NCBI GenBank assembly: GCA_051016205.1
Contig: CP136534.1
Location: 4,588,001-4,652,000 of the forward strand
DNA: 64,000 nucleotides
Direction of reading: 5' to 3'
Source of the DNA: Acuticoccus sp051016205
GTDB taxonomy: Bacteria > Pseudomonadota > Alphaproteobacteria > Rhizobiales > Amorphaceae
Of this stretch, positions 24,603-36,618 are shown piece after piece. The notes beneath the pieces were generated by a model, which made no database searches, was not told the origin of the DNA, and worked only from the letters and a program-made list of their open reading frames with translations. The position numbers were made by a program, and so were the translations under genes. The first letter of the stretch is position 1; each line of letters starts with the position of its first letter.

Positions 24603-24785
24603 TCATGTACGGCGAGAGCTCCGCGGCAGCCTCGTCAAGCCGATCACGAGAACGAATGAGACCAAGGGTGTGACGACCAATGACAACAGGAACGCTCCGA
24701 ACCACCCCATTCTCGTGCGACGCGCTAAGAACCCCACGCCGGCAGCACACAAAATGTAAAGCACAAAGTAGAGATAGGGGAACAT
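24603..24785 (-). CDS. Small two-helix membrane protein (60 aa)
   Basis: From ATG 24785 the protein MFPYLYFVLYILCAAGVGFL has a first helix at about 3-20, a short basic loop (ARRTRMGW) and a second helix (FGAFLLSLVVTPLVSFVLVI), then a basic tail. This hairpin topology with an inside-positive loop is common among small membrane proteins of unknown role. GAGGG lies eight to twelve bases upstream. It sits between the SPFH gene and the DUF697 gene in the same direction. Confidence 0.6.
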   Translation of the reverse strand: MFPYLYFVLYILCAAGVGFLARRTRMGWFGAFLLSLVVTPLVSFVLVIGLTRLPRSSRRT

Positions 24786-24899
24786 CACACACTTCCCTCG
24801 AAGGTCGCTCGGACCAAGCCGCAACCGAACACCTCAGATCGTTCTATGGACAGCGGTTCCACCGGCCACCTACGGGACACGTGTCGCTGAGAAACAGCT

Positions 24900-26030
24900 C
24901 TAATTCTGGACATTGGTGTTTGCCGGTGTCTGATCAGCGGGGCCTTGGTTAACAGTTGGACTGCTTGACGGAGCCCGCTCTGTTCGAGGAAGGAGTATAG
25001 AGTCATCGAAGATACTGGGCAAACTGCCAAAGTCTGGAAGCTGTTCAAACGAATCCGGATCGACTTGGAACGAGTCTGGATCGGTGTCGAATGTATCCTG
25101 CCCTTCCGCCGGCATCGCCCCTTGCTCGACCACACGTGTTTCGCTGCGGGTCAGATCGCTTCCAAGGATGATTGGAAGCTGATCTTTACCACTGCCGATC
25201 ACGATGACCTTTGAGTTGAATGAGCGCGCGAGTTGCACCGTAGCCTCAATCCCGCGCCATTGCAGTAGGTCAGGTGTCAGAGCGCCACGGACGATATTGT
25301 AAAAGACACGGATGCCAATGGCCTCGATACGGCGACGCTCTGCCTCCTGAATCTGAGTTCTCAGACGGTATTGAAAAGACTCGTACAATTGCTCTTGAGA
25401 GAGTTTATCTTCAATCGCCTCCGTAAGCTTCTCAGGGAGCTTTACCTTGGTGATCGCAATATCTTCAAAATCAATGTATTGCGAGACGGGGTGTGCCCTG
25501 AGTTGCATCATAGCTTGGTTCTTGAAGTCGCCAAAACTCTCAGAATAGAGGGTGAAAGCAACCTGTCCGGCGGCCGCCTCACGGACACCTGCCGTGGCGA
25601 CAGGAGCGACCACCCGATCGACATACTCGGGTCCGATGGCCTCGTGAAGATACGGAACCTGACCGGGCTTGGGCCGGAACAGGACCGCAGCACTGATTTG
25701 GAGCTGCATGTCGTCCTGCGACAGTGCATCAAGAACAAACGACGTTCTTTGCGTCCTCACCTCATACCGGTAGACAAGGTCCCACGGCAGCTTGAGAGCG
25801 AACCCCGGTGGGATTTCTCGATCAAGCACGGTACCGCCAAACAGGAGGCTATAGCGGACGCCCACTTCGCCGGGGAGGATTCGCACCGCGACCGTGCCAT
25901 AGAGCAGCACCGTCGCCAGAGTGACGACAATCAAACCGCCAACAAGGAAAGCGATCACCTTTTCGAGGCGCGTGAAACCGGGCTCGTCATCCAAGCCGCC
26001 CGAGGCGTCTGCCGCCTTATCGGCCATCAT
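24900..26030 (-). CDS. SPFH/prohibitin-like membrane protein
   Basis: The 376-residue protein has one N-terminal membrane anchor (about residues 27-48, EKVIAFLVGGLIVVTLATVL), an SPFH core (GEVGVRYSLLFGGTVLDREI, ALSQDDMQLQISAAVLFRPK, IAITKVKLPEKLTEAIEDKL), a coiled-coil stretch (EQLYESFQYRLRTQIQEAER) and a proline/aspartate-rich disordered tail. SPFH proteins form ring-like membrane scaffolds in bacterial membrane microdomains. Its ATG lies inside the end of the exporter gene (14-bp overlap), so the two are translated together. That coupling to a peptide exporter, rather than to an NfeD or FtsH partner, is unusual and points to a role in export or producer tolerance (inferred). Confidence 0.85.
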   Translation of the reverse strand: MMADKAADASGGLDDEPGFTRLEKVIAFLVGGLIVVTLATVLLYGTVAVRILPGEVGVRYSLLFGGTVLDREIPPGFALKLPWDLVYRYEVRTQRTSFVLDALSQDDMQLQISAAVLFRPKPGQVPYLHEAIGPEYVDRVVAPVATAGVREAAAGQVAFTLYSESFGDFKNQAMMQLRAHPVSQYIDFEDIAITKVKLPEKLTEAIEDKLSQEQLYESFQYRLRTQIQEAERRRIEAIGIRVFYNIVRGALTPDLLQWRGIEATVQLARSFNSKVIVIGSGKDQLPIILGSDLTRSETRVVEQGAMPAEGQDTFDTDPDSFQVDPDSFEQLPDFGSLPSIFDDSILLPRTERAPSSSPTVNQGPADQTPANTNVQN

Positions 26031-27651
26031 CGGCTCCTTGGTGTTGGACCGCTACGCCGCCATCTTCAAACATAACGAGCGTATCGGCAAAGCCGAAGAA
26101 ACGATCGTCGTGGCTGACGACAACCAGTGTTTTCCCGCCGCGTTTCCAGGCGGGAAGGAGCTCAGTGTAAATGCGCTGCCGAAACAAGGGATCTTGGTCT
26201 GCGGCAATCTCGTCGAGGACCAGGATTGGCCTGTCTTCAAGGAGCGCGACAGCCAAAGCAAGACGTTGGCGCTGCCCGCTTGAAAGATCGGTGCTTGAAA
26301 AGCGCCCATGACTCACATGGACCACGTGGGAGAGCCCAAGGTCGGCCAGTAAGGCATTGGCGTCGGCATCTTGCACGCCTTGGAGGCCATAGAGTCGATC
26401 GAAGATGTGAAAGTCGGTGAAAACGCTCGCAAAGAGGGCTCGATATCCCCCCGTCCTCTCACGGGTAACAGGAACGCCGTCCACCAGAATTTGCCCGCTC
26501 TGTGGTTCGTAGAGGCGGGTCAACACCCGAAGGAAGGTGGACTTTCCCGCTCCGTTGGAGCCGACAATGAACACCGTCTCACCGCGGTCGATTGTCAATG
26601 ATAGTGGCCCGATGGAAAAGCCCGCCTCGCCAGATTGGCCAGAGTAGGCGAATTCGGCCTCACGAATTTCGATCTTCGAGAAGTCGCGGTCCCACTCGTC
26701 GGCATCCGCCACCTCGCGCGGCGCTGCTTTGAGGTCTCGCTCAAGCGCATCGATCCGCTCCAACGCCACGTTCAGCGCATTCCAGAGCGGCACATCCAAA
26801 GCGAACGCAAACAAATACGTGCGAACGAAAATCCCCACGTAGAGACCCTGAATGACGACGGCCAAATCATCCACATAAATCGGAAGAAGCGCAACAATCA
26901 AAAACAAGGTGAGCCACGAGATGGCGTTGAAGATGAGCACCATCCTGGCTGTGCCAGACGTCTCAAAGATACGGGCCGATCGAACGTCGTTCGCGCTCGG
27001 CTGAATGTAGTTTGAAAAAAGATCCGTTCGCCTTGCTTCGTTGAGGCGGATTTCCTTCGCGCCGTCGATGGATTGGCGAAACGCGCCGAGGTGGGTCGAA
27101 TCGACGGTTTTAACCCGTCTAATGGCTCTGACGGCTCTTTTCTGGAACGCGATGATGACGAGCATCGAGATCGTAAAGATCGCGACGAACAACACTAAGA
27201 CACGTGGCGCGAAGAGCAGGATCACCAGGCAGGAGAGCACGAGGTTCGACGCACTCACCCCAAGGTTTGGCAGACGCGTGGATGCCGACGATGCGGCTTG
27301 AAACTCCCGTGAGACGACCTCGAAGATCCGCTCGCGTCCGACCCGGTCGAGTGCGTATAGGTCGACGGACGCGGCCGTGTTTTCGAGGGCAACGCGCTTG
27401 CGATTGAGATAGGTTTCAAAGATGACGCCGCACTGGTTCACAGCGAGGTAGAGACCGCTGACGGACAAGCTGGCCGCAACGAGAAACAGCCAGAGCGTGC
27501 CATAGTCCACACTGTCGTTTGCCAAGCCCTTGATCACGATGGTCAGAAGCACGAGGCATGCGCTTGGACCGACCGCGGCCACAAGGAAGGACAGTAGGAA
27601 GACAGCCCGGCGCTTGCGGCTGGCAAGGAAGACCCGAAGTATTCGTTTCAA
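26017..27651 (-). CDS. Cyclic peptide export ABC transporter (SyrD/PvdE type)
   Basis: The 544-residue protein fuses an N-terminal six-helix membrane domain (about 1-300) with an ATPase: Walker A GSNGAGKST near residue 363, signature LSSGQRQRL near 456, Walker B ILVLDEIAAD near 475, switch His in VVVSHDDRFF. This half-transporter layout is characteristic of exporters paired with NRPS clusters (PvdE, SyrD). It would work as a dimer that moves the finished lipopeptide or its precursor across the inner membrane. It follows the MbtH gene after 177 bp, and its end overlaps the SPFH gene. No separate membrane-fusion or outer-membrane protein is nearby. Confidence 0.9.
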   Translation of the reverse strand: MKRILRVFLASRKRRAVFLLSFLVAAVGPSACLVLLTIVIKGLANDSVDYGTLWLFLVAASLSVSGLYLAVNQCGVIFETYLNRKRVALENTAASVDLYALDRVGRERIFEVVSREFQAASSASTRLPNLGVSASNLVLSCLVILLFAPRVLVLFVAIFTISMLVIIAFQKRAVRAIRRVKTVDSTHLGAFRQSIDGAKEIRLNEARRTDLFSNYIQPSANDVRSARIFETSGTARMVLIFNAISWLTLFLIVALLPIYVDDLAVVIQGLYVGIFVRTYLFAFALDVPLWNALNVALERIDALERDLKAAPREVADADEWDRDFSKIEIREAEFAYSGQSGEAGFSIGPLSLTIDRGETVFIVGSNGAGKSTFLRVLTRLYEPQSGQILVDGVPVTRERTGGYRALFASVFTDFHIFDRLYGLQGVQDADANALLADLGLSHVVHVSHGRFSSTDLSSGQRQRLALAVALLEDRPILVLDEIAADQDPLFRQRIYTELLPAWKRGGKTLVVVSHDDRFFGFADTLVMFEDGGVAVQHQGADDGR

Positions 27652-27828
27652 CGGTTGATCCTATGCTGAGGCTCTAGACGCTTGATATGCGCCAAAACGC
27701 GCACCAATCCTTCAAGGGCCCGGACAGAGTTGCGTGCGTGAACAACCACATCGGATCATCGCTTGTCAGAGGGACAGTGCCCGCTCGATAAGCGCCCACT
27801 TCCGCGACGCGCGGGCGACCGCCTCACC

Positions 27829-28053
27829 CTATTGGTTGCCCTCCCGCTTGGCTTTTGCTTCGGCAAGGGCCTTTCGGACTGAAAGCGGCGTGATGTCGGG
27901 CCAAGCCTCCTCAACGTAGGCGAGGCACTCTTGTTTTGACCCCACCGGGCCAACCTGGCGCCAACCCGGCGGAATCTCTTTGAACGTCGGCCAAAGCGAG
28001 TGTTGCTCTTCATGATTGACGAGGACCATGAACTCATAGCGTTCGTCATCCAC
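27829..28053 (-). CDS. MbtH-like protein, NRPS adenylation chaperone
   Basis: The 74-residue protein carries the family signature: YEFMVLVNHEEQHSLWPTFK, IPPGWRQVG and AYVEEAWPDITPLSVRK, with the conserved tryptophans. MbtH proteins bind adenylation domains and are often needed for their folding and activity. I chose GTG 28053 because AAGGAG stands about eight bases upstream and because VDDERYEF matches the family N-terminus; the frame reading back to 28233 overlaps the synthetase. It sits 73 bp after the NRPS stop, between synthetase and exporter, which supports one operon. Confidence 0.95.
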   Translation of the reverse strand: MDDERYEFMVLVNHEEQHSLWPTFKEIPPGWRQVGPVGSKQECLAYVEEAWPDITPLSVRKALAEAKAKREGNQ

Positions 28054-28126
28054 AGTCGCTCTCCTTTTTGTCACGGCAGCATGGTGCGCCGAGAACTGTT
28101 TGGACTTCAAGGACAGTCTGCATGGG

Positions 28127-31100
28127 TCACTCCACCATGCCCGCTCCCGTGCGTCCGCGGATGAGACGAGTCTCGATCCAGTCGGCGACAGCGCCGATGA
28201 CCGTTGGGACAGCTTCGCTGTTGAGAAGGTCATCGTGGAGGTGGGGCACGTCGAGGGTCTCTAAGGGGCTGCAGGAGTATGCCCAGCCAAGCGCTGGATC
28301 ATCGATGGTCTGGGCGGTGTCCGCCGCTCGTAAGATGAGAGCCGGTCCATGGTAGTTTCGGCTGCTTGACCGCTCTTTCAGGAGCTCAATATGCCACAGC
28401 CGAAGCGCTCTGGAGCGTTCCACGAGGTCGGCGCCGCTTACCCGAGGTCCTGACGGCGCTCGCTTTGTCGTGGAGGCGTTTAGCGTGGCTGCCGAGCCTT
28501 GTTCGCCTGCCGCCCTAATCATGGTGTGACCGGAGGCGGTGGGCGCCGCAGGTTGGCCGCTGCCGTTTTGGGGATGCGAGATCACTCCCCTGTCGATGCC
28601 GTCGAGGATGGCCAGTCCGACCACTTCGCGGCCTCGGTCGGCGAGGCGGGAGGCGACGTCGTAGGCGACGATCCCTCCCATTGACCAACCCACGAATACG
28701 AACGGTCGCACATCTTCAAGCGCGGCAATCGCCTCGGTGTAGGAGTGGAGCATGTCTTCGTAGGTCGCAAAGGGGGGTTCCTCAAGCTCGAGCCCCCGCG
28801 CCTGCACGCCAAGCACAAGTCCGAACTGCGACAAGCGCTCCACCACGGCCGGTTGCGCATAGGGCACAACGTTGCCTGCCACTGGGTGGAAGCAGACGAT
28901 GGAGTAGGGTCGCGGGCCAGTGTGTGACTGCCCAGGTTTCGGCTCCGACAACGCAACGAGGGGTCGGTAGCGCTGCGGCTCGTGGTCGATCGCCGCGGCG
29001 ATGGATGCAACCGTCTTTGCCTCAAACACGGTGCGCAGTGCGAGAGACTTGCCGGTCTCCTCGGTAAGGCGCGACACGAGCTTGACTGCCATCAGTGAGT
29101 GACCGCCGAGGTCGAAAAACCCGTCCCCACGACCCACGCCCGTGACGCCAAGAAGGTCTTGAAAGGTCGCCGCAACCCGTCTTTCGGTCTCTGTCGCAGG
29201 GGCATTGTCGGTCGTGCGGGGTTGGGCGGACTGCCCTGGGTCGGGCAGCTCCAACCGGGCCACTTTGCCACTCGCGGTTTTGGGAAGTTCGGGAAGGACC
29301 GTGATCGTTGAAGGGCGCATGTGCTCGGGCAGGTAGCGCTCGAGGTGCTGATCGATCGCACGCAGGTCCACCGTTCCCGGCAGAGCCATCGGGGTGCGGG
29401 GTCTATCGGTGTTGGCGACCGCCGGCACGATATACGCGTCCAATTGAACACTATCCCCACTGTCGAAGCGGCCAACGACGGCGGCGGCCCCGACACTCTC
29501 ATGGTCGGCCAGCACGGCTTCAACTTCGCCGGGCTCCACACGCATCCCGCGGATCTGCACCTGAAAGTCGAGGCGGCCCAAGTGTTCGATGGTGCCGTCT
29601 GGCCGCCAACGCCCGAGGTCACCGGTGCGGAAGAGACGCGCACCAGGCTCACTGGAAAATGGGTCGGCAACGAAGCGCTCTACCGTCAGCCCCGGCCGGG
29701 CAAGGTAACCGCGGGCCACTTGGCGGCCACCCACGTAAATCTCGCCTGGCACACCGATGGGAACGGGCTCGAGTCGGGGGTCCAAGATGGTGACGGTCGA
29801 ATTTGTAAGCGGCTCACCGATGTGAGGGGGGACGCTGTCGCCGGTTGGCACTCGGCCCGTGACGATGCCCGCCGTTTCGGTTGCACCGTACTCGTTGACG
29901 AGGGTCGGCCCTTGAGGGAAACGGCTTGCGGCAGATGCGGGCAATGCTTCCCCTGCGACCACGATCGTCCGAAGGGTGGGGCAAGGTCGGGCGGGCAAGA
30001 GCTGCAGCGCGCTCGGAACCATGCACGCATGGGTGATTTGGTGTTCATGGATGAATGCGCCCAGCGCTGAGCCATCCACTGGGCCGTTCCTTGGAAAAAG
30101 GTGGAGCGATGCGCCAGAGCAGAACGCCCAGACATACTCTTCGAGCGCCCGAACGAAGCTCGGCAAACAAAACTGCAAGATTCGATCAGCAGGACCGGCC
30201 GGATACTGACGTGCCATCACCTCTGCGAGATTTCTGAGCGCGCCAAACGTGTTAACCACCCCCTTCGGCGTTCCGGTCGAGCCTGATGTATAGAGGACGT
30301 AGGCGGCGCTCATTTCATGGAGACGATCGCTCTTGTCGTGCCGGCCAGTCCCAGGAGATGCGGTCGGCGGCGCTTTGATGGCATCCTCCAAATCGAGGAG
30401 AACCGGCGTCGCGCAGTCTGAGCCGGCGCGATCCGAAGCAAGGCTGGAAAGAAGCGGCGAGGCCTTGAGCGAAACTCCTGCGTGAAGGACGACTGGGGGG
30501 CGGCATTCGCTGAGGATGAAGCGCAAACGCTCGGGTGGCGTTCCTGGATCAAGCGCAAGATATGCCCCGCCTGCCATCCATATCGCCCACAACGCGACGA
30601 AGAATTCGAGCTTCGGGTCAGCCACAAGCCCGACAGGCTGTTCAGGCCCGATCCCCTCCGCCTTGAGGCGTGCGGAGAGGCTTGCAGCTTGCGCAAACAG
30701 CTCGCCATAGGTGAGCGCGACGGTTTCGCTCACCACTGCGGTCGCGTCTGGCTGCTTTCGGGCTTGGACTTCGAAGAGATCGACGATGCTTTGGCCCGCC
30801 GGTAACGGCACCGCCGCGTTGTTGAAGGTCTTGATCAGCTCGGCCCGTTCTGCTTGGTCGATGAGCGGCAGGGCCTCAATCGTTGAATCAGGGTTTTCGA
30901 CAATACCGGCAAGCAGCACCTGGTAGTGACGAAGAAGGCGCTGCATCCGAGCCGGTTCGAAAAGCTCTGCCATATACTCCAGTGTTCCGGCCAGCGATCC
31001 ATCGGGCTTCTCGTAAAGATCGAGGCTCAGATCGTGGCGCGCGACCTGTCGCGTTTTGCTTCTGGCGGTGACGGCCAAACCACCAAGGTCGAGCGGTTCG

Positions 31101-34100
31101 GACGGATCGGCCCTCGCCTCGGTGTGAAGCTGGAACATCACCTGGAACAGCGGGGCGTGCGCGTGACTGGCCAAGCGGCGTTCTACCACCGCATCGATCA
31201 CCGCTTCGAAGGGTACCAATTGGTGATCGAACGCGTTCAGGGCGCTCGTCCGGGTGTCTGCGAGCAGCGCGCGAAAGGACATATCCCGCTTAAACCGGTG
31301 GCGGAGCGCGACGATGTTGAAGCACGGCCCAACCACGGTCTCCAGATCCGGATGAGCCCGACCGGCAACCGCCGTTCCCACAATGAGATCGCGCGCGCCG
31401 CTATATCGCGAAAGAAGAACAGCCAGCGCGCTCTCCAGCACCATGAAGAGTGTCGCGCCTTGCTGGTCCGCGAGTGCTTGAAGCTTAACCACGAGGTCGC
31501 TCGGCAGCTCAGCGGCAATGGTACTGCCAGCAAAACTCAGGCGCAGAGGGCGTTGATGGTCAGCTGGCAAACTGAGTGGCGCTGGCGGGTTCTTCAGCGT
31601 TTCGCGGAAGTAGTTGAGGCCTTTTCCGAGAGCGCTGTTGGCTCGCTCTCGCTCTGCAAGTTCCCGTCGTTGCCAGGCCGCGAAATCGGCGTACTGGATG
31701 GGGAGCGCCGGAAGCGGCGCTGTGGGATCGCGCCACAAAGCCTCAATCTCGCGGAGCAAGATTGCGAAGGAGACTCCGTCGTGGGCGACGTGGTGAATCG
31801 ATATGAGCAGGCGATGTGCGTTTGGCGCGATTCGAACAAGCTGGGCGCGAAAGACCCCGTGTTTGAGATCGAGCCGATGATCCTTTGCTTTTTCAAGAAC
31901 AGTCGCCTGGCGCTCGGTCGCCATATCGACCACGTCGACGGTCGTGAGCGGGACCTCGGAGGGATCGCGAAAGCGGACGACAGGCACGCCGCTCTGTTCG
32001 CCGATCCGAAGCCGCAGGACTTCGTGGCGGGCATAGAGCACACCGATCACTTCACGCAGGCGCGCCTCATCCACGTGCCCGGAAAGCGCAAGATCGAAAG
32101 TGTTTGTGAAAGCGCCGCCATAGCCCTCAAGTTTTTCAAGAAACCAAAGGCGCTCCTGACTATGGGATAGACAGCCAGCTTGCGATCGATCGATCGGATC
32201 GATCGGTTCGAACCTCGCGCCGCTTTCCAGCGCATCGAGAGCGGCGGCAATCCCGGCGACCGTTGGCGCCTCGAAGAGAGCACGCAAGGGCAAGGCGTTC
32301 CCGGTGGCAGCCTCCAAACGCACCGTCAGGCGCACCGCAATGAGCGAATGCCCCCCCAGAGCAAAAAAGTCGTCAAGGCGACCGACGCGCTCAAGCCCAA
32401 GAAGGCCCTTGAAGGCTTCTGCAACGATGACTTCGGTATCGCCCGCGGGAGGCGCGTAAGACGCGCGCGCGAGCGACACTTGCCCGTCGGGCAGTTGCTG
32501 TCGGTCGACCTTGCCAGTGGTGGTCAGCGGAAGGTGCGAGACCCCGGAAAAGGCCGAGGGCACCATGTATTCCGGTAGTGTTTGCTTGAGCTTGTTGCGG
32601 ATTGCTTCGAGGTCGACGACGCCACGAAGATCGACCTCAAGCACTTTCGATTTTTCATGAGCCATCAGGTGAGACACCGCCCGGCCGCCGGCTCGCGCTT
32701 CCTTTTTGGCCAGTTCGTTCAGTTCAAAGAGGTAATCGAGACCATCAAGAATGGTATCGTTCGGCAAGCCGAAGTCGACAAGACAAGCAATTTCATCGAC
32801 GCCCAGGGCACGCAACTGGCGCAACCGTTCCAAAACATCGCTCGGCGCTCCGAATAGTCCGCGGCTTGAGAGCGCCTGGGTAAGCGCAAAGTCCACCGCC
32901 ACATCGGGGAGAGCGTCCGTCTCGGCAGCGAATTTCGAAGTGCGCACAAGGTCTGACGCTTTGCTCAGGTAGGCCCGCATGGGATCGGCGACCACTTCCA
33001 AAGCCGCCTCGCGGGTCCCCGCGAGGAAGGTGTGCATCATGAGCGTCGTGTGGCCTGTATCGCCGCCTGAGGTGGCGCCGAACGCCTCTCGGTAGAGTGC
33101 GATGTTGCGCGCCAGAACGTCCGGCTGGGATCGTGCCACCGTCGTCAGAAGATTCGCTTCGAGCCGGCCGGCTTCAATAAAAGTCTCGGGGTTGCCTGCC
33201 GAGGTGAGCCAGATCGGGATATCCGGTTGAACCGCCCGCGGGCGGATGGCGATCGGGACGGTCTCTTCGCCGTTCCAGAACCCGACCTCTTCCCCACTCC
33301 AAAGCTTTCGCACTGTGGCGATCAAGGCGGCCATGTCCCCCTTGCGGGTGTCATAGCCGCCTGGGTTGAGCACGAAGTCGCGACGATGCCACCCCGAGGC
33401 GAACGAAACGCCAGCGCGGCCAGCTGAGAGATTGTCGATCACCGCCCAGTCTTCGGCGACGCGGATGGGATGGTTGAGAGGCAGAACGACACTGCCCGCG
33501 CGAATGGCAAGGTTGCGGGTCCGTGCGGCAAGGGCTGCACCCATGACAGCGGGGCTGGGATACTGGCCGCCGAACTCGTGAAAGTGGCGCTCTGGTGTCC
33601 ACACCGCGCGTAAACCCGCCCCATCAGCGCGTTCGGCGGCCTCAAGGATGAGGTCGTAGCGCCCCGCGCTTGCGGTCTCGTCCGCAAGTCCATCGCTTCC
33701 GAAGAAAAAGAGCCCTAGCTCAACTGGTTTGGGCAAACGACCGTTCCGGCCGGCAATGCTCTTCGACAGAAGGTCAGGCACCAGATGCGCGACAAGTGTC
33801 GTGGTCCCGGTCTCGTCTGTCCGCGCGACCACCGCGGCCTGAGCGACCCCGTCGGAAGCGGTGAGCGCTGCCTCGATCTCACCGAGTTCGACACGCATGC
33901 CGCGGACTTTCACCTGGGTATCGATGCGGCCACGAAACTCGAGCGTGCCGTCGGACCGCCACCTTCCATAGTCGCCCGTCCGGTAGAGCCGCGCACCCGG
34001 TTCACTGGAGAAGGGGTCGGCCACAAAACGCTCGGCGGTGAGACCCGAGCGGCCGACATAGCCGCGACTGACCTGAGTCCCCCCGACAAGTATCTCACCC

Positions 34101-36618
34101 CACACGCCAACGGGAACCGGCTCGAGTTGGCCGTCGACCACATAGACGGTGGTATTGCCGATGGGGGCACCGATCCCGCGCAAACAATCCCCTGGAGGCG
34201 GGCCAACCAAGGTCCAGGTGGTGTTCATGGTCGTCTCAGACGGACCATATCCGTTGATCATCGTGAGGTCGTCTCGGCGCTCCAACACCGATCTCACGAG
34301 GTCTGGGTCGAGGTGGTCGCCGCTGCTGTAAATGGCGCAGCCCTGCGGAACCGCGTTCAGGAAGTCTTCTGTGACAAGAGTTTCGAGGATCGCTGGGGTG
34401 AGATTCAAGAAACGCGTTGAGGATCTTCTCAGACCAGAGACGATCGACGTCACGTCACGACCATCGCCTTTGTGCACAGCGATGGTACCGCCTTTGGTGA
34501 GCGGTAGCCAAATCTCGCGGTTGACGGCGTCAAAGCTCGGCGATGTGCGCAGGAACGTTGTGGTGTTTGGTCCGGCCCCGATCGTTGCGGCGAGCTGGCC
34601 AATGAAGTTGCACACAGCGCCATGGCTCGCGGCAATACCCTTCGGCGTCCCGGTAGAACCGGACGTATACGTAATGTAGGCGAGGTTGGCGGAGGATGCG
34701 TCGCGACGCTCCTCGTCCCTCAGCGTCGTGTCCGGCACCGCGTCGATGGCCGCAGTGGTCTCTAGATCATCGAGGAGGACCATGGGCAGCGGCGACGACG
34801 GCGCGATTGGCCGGTCGGAGGTTGCACCCGCGACGTGCTTATGGGTCGTCAACAGAAGCGTTGCGCCGGCGTCTTCAAGGATGGCTGTGTGACGATCGGC
34901 TGGGTGATCAGGTTCAAGCGCCAAGTAAGCGCCGCCCGCTTTCCAGATCCCGAGCAACGCCACGATGAGTGCCTGTGAGCGGTTGAGGCACACGGCGACA
35001 ACGGTTTCCCGCTCGACGCCAAGACCGACGAGATAGCGCGCCAACCGGTTCGACGCGCGATCGAGGTCGGCGTAGGTCAGCTCCTGATCACCCTCGATGA
35101 TCGCGGTGGTGTTGGGATGCTCGCGCGCGGCGTGGGAGAAGAGCGCTGAGAGCGTTTCGCGGGCGTCAAGCTTTTCAGGAGCGGGGTTGAACCCCGCGAC
35201 CACGGCATCGCGCTCCGCCCCATCCATCAACGGCAGGTCGGCGAGTTTTGTAGAGGGCGAGTTCGCCGCCGCAGTTAGGATGTGGCCGAACATCCTGGCG
35301 ATGCGCTCGGCGGTGTCGTGGTCGAAAAGCTGCGCCGCGTAGGTCAGGCTGCCCACCAAGCCATCGTCAGTCTCGGCGAGATTGATGGTAAGGTCGACCG
35401 GCGCACCGTGGGCCTCGGTGACAAAGGGTGTCGCTTCCACGTCCGGCAACAACAGCGAGCCCGTCTCGGGATTGTTTTGGAGGACCAGCATGATTTGGAC
35501 GACGGGCGCGTGGCTTAATGCTCGTGCCGGTGCGATCGCCTCGACCACATGGCTGAACGGCACGTCCTTATGCGCCAGAGCTTCCAAAACGGCTGTCTTC
35601 GCGACCCCCAGCTGATCTTTGAAGGAAGCGTGAGGATCAAGGCGCTGCCGGATGGCGAGTGTGTTAGCGAAGAACCCGACAAGGGGCTCGATCTCGCGGC
35701 GTGGCCTGCCTGCCTCGGACGTGCCGATGACAATGTCTTCTCCCGCACCAAGGCGCATGAAGAGCGTGGCGAGCGCCGCCTGAAGCGCCATGAACAAGGT
35801 GGTACCTTCGTGCTCTCCCAGAGCCTTAAGAGCGGCCACAGCGCTCGGCGGGAGCCGGATCGGCACAATACCGCCGCGATAATCCATCGCTTTGGGGCGC
35901 GGCTGATCGAACGGGAGCGTGATCGCGTCGGGAATGCCAGAAAGGTGTTCACGCCACCAGGCAGTCTCCGCGGCAAGCCTTTCACCGGACAAGAGACTTC
36001 GTTGCCAGGATGCGTAGTCTGCGTACTGCACGGGGAGCGCTGGGAGCGCCGCTCGCTGCGATGCACGATGTGACCTGTAGAGCGATGAGACTTCACCTAG
36101 GAGAAGACGGACCGACCAACCATCCAGAACCGCGTGATGACCGCCCACGACAAGGACATGCTCAGCGGGTGACACCACAAGAAGCCACGCCCGGAAGAGT
36201 GGTCCCCGCGCAAGGTCAAACGGTTCTGCCCGGAGCTGAGACACGCGCTGTCTCAGCTCCTCTTGGCAGTAGGCGGACGCGTCTTCAACGTGGAGCGAGA
36301 ACCCGTTGTACCTCGGCTCCCTCACGACGAGGACCGGCTGTCCATCGCCGCCCTTTCCAAACGTTGTCCTCAAGCTTTCGTGGCGAGCGACAACGCTTTG
36401 AAGCGCCTCAGCGAGAGCCTCCACGTTGAGCGGGCCGCGCAGCCAGATCGCGCCTTCAACGTGGTAGGCCGCACCGGCGCCGCGTTCCAGCTGATCAAGA
36501 AACCAGAGCCGTTCCTGCTGGTAGGAGACAGGCAGGCAACCCCCGCGATCAACTTCCTCAATGGGCGCCCTGCGGATCAGCTCGGGGATGGACCGCCGCT
36601 TCCAGAACGGGTTCTCGT

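Noticed and set aside
30926..32170. 414-codon open frame on the plus strand inside the NRPS
   Set aside because: It is antisense to a clearly conserved C domain; GC-rich repeated modules give long shadow frames everywhere in 28-59 kb.
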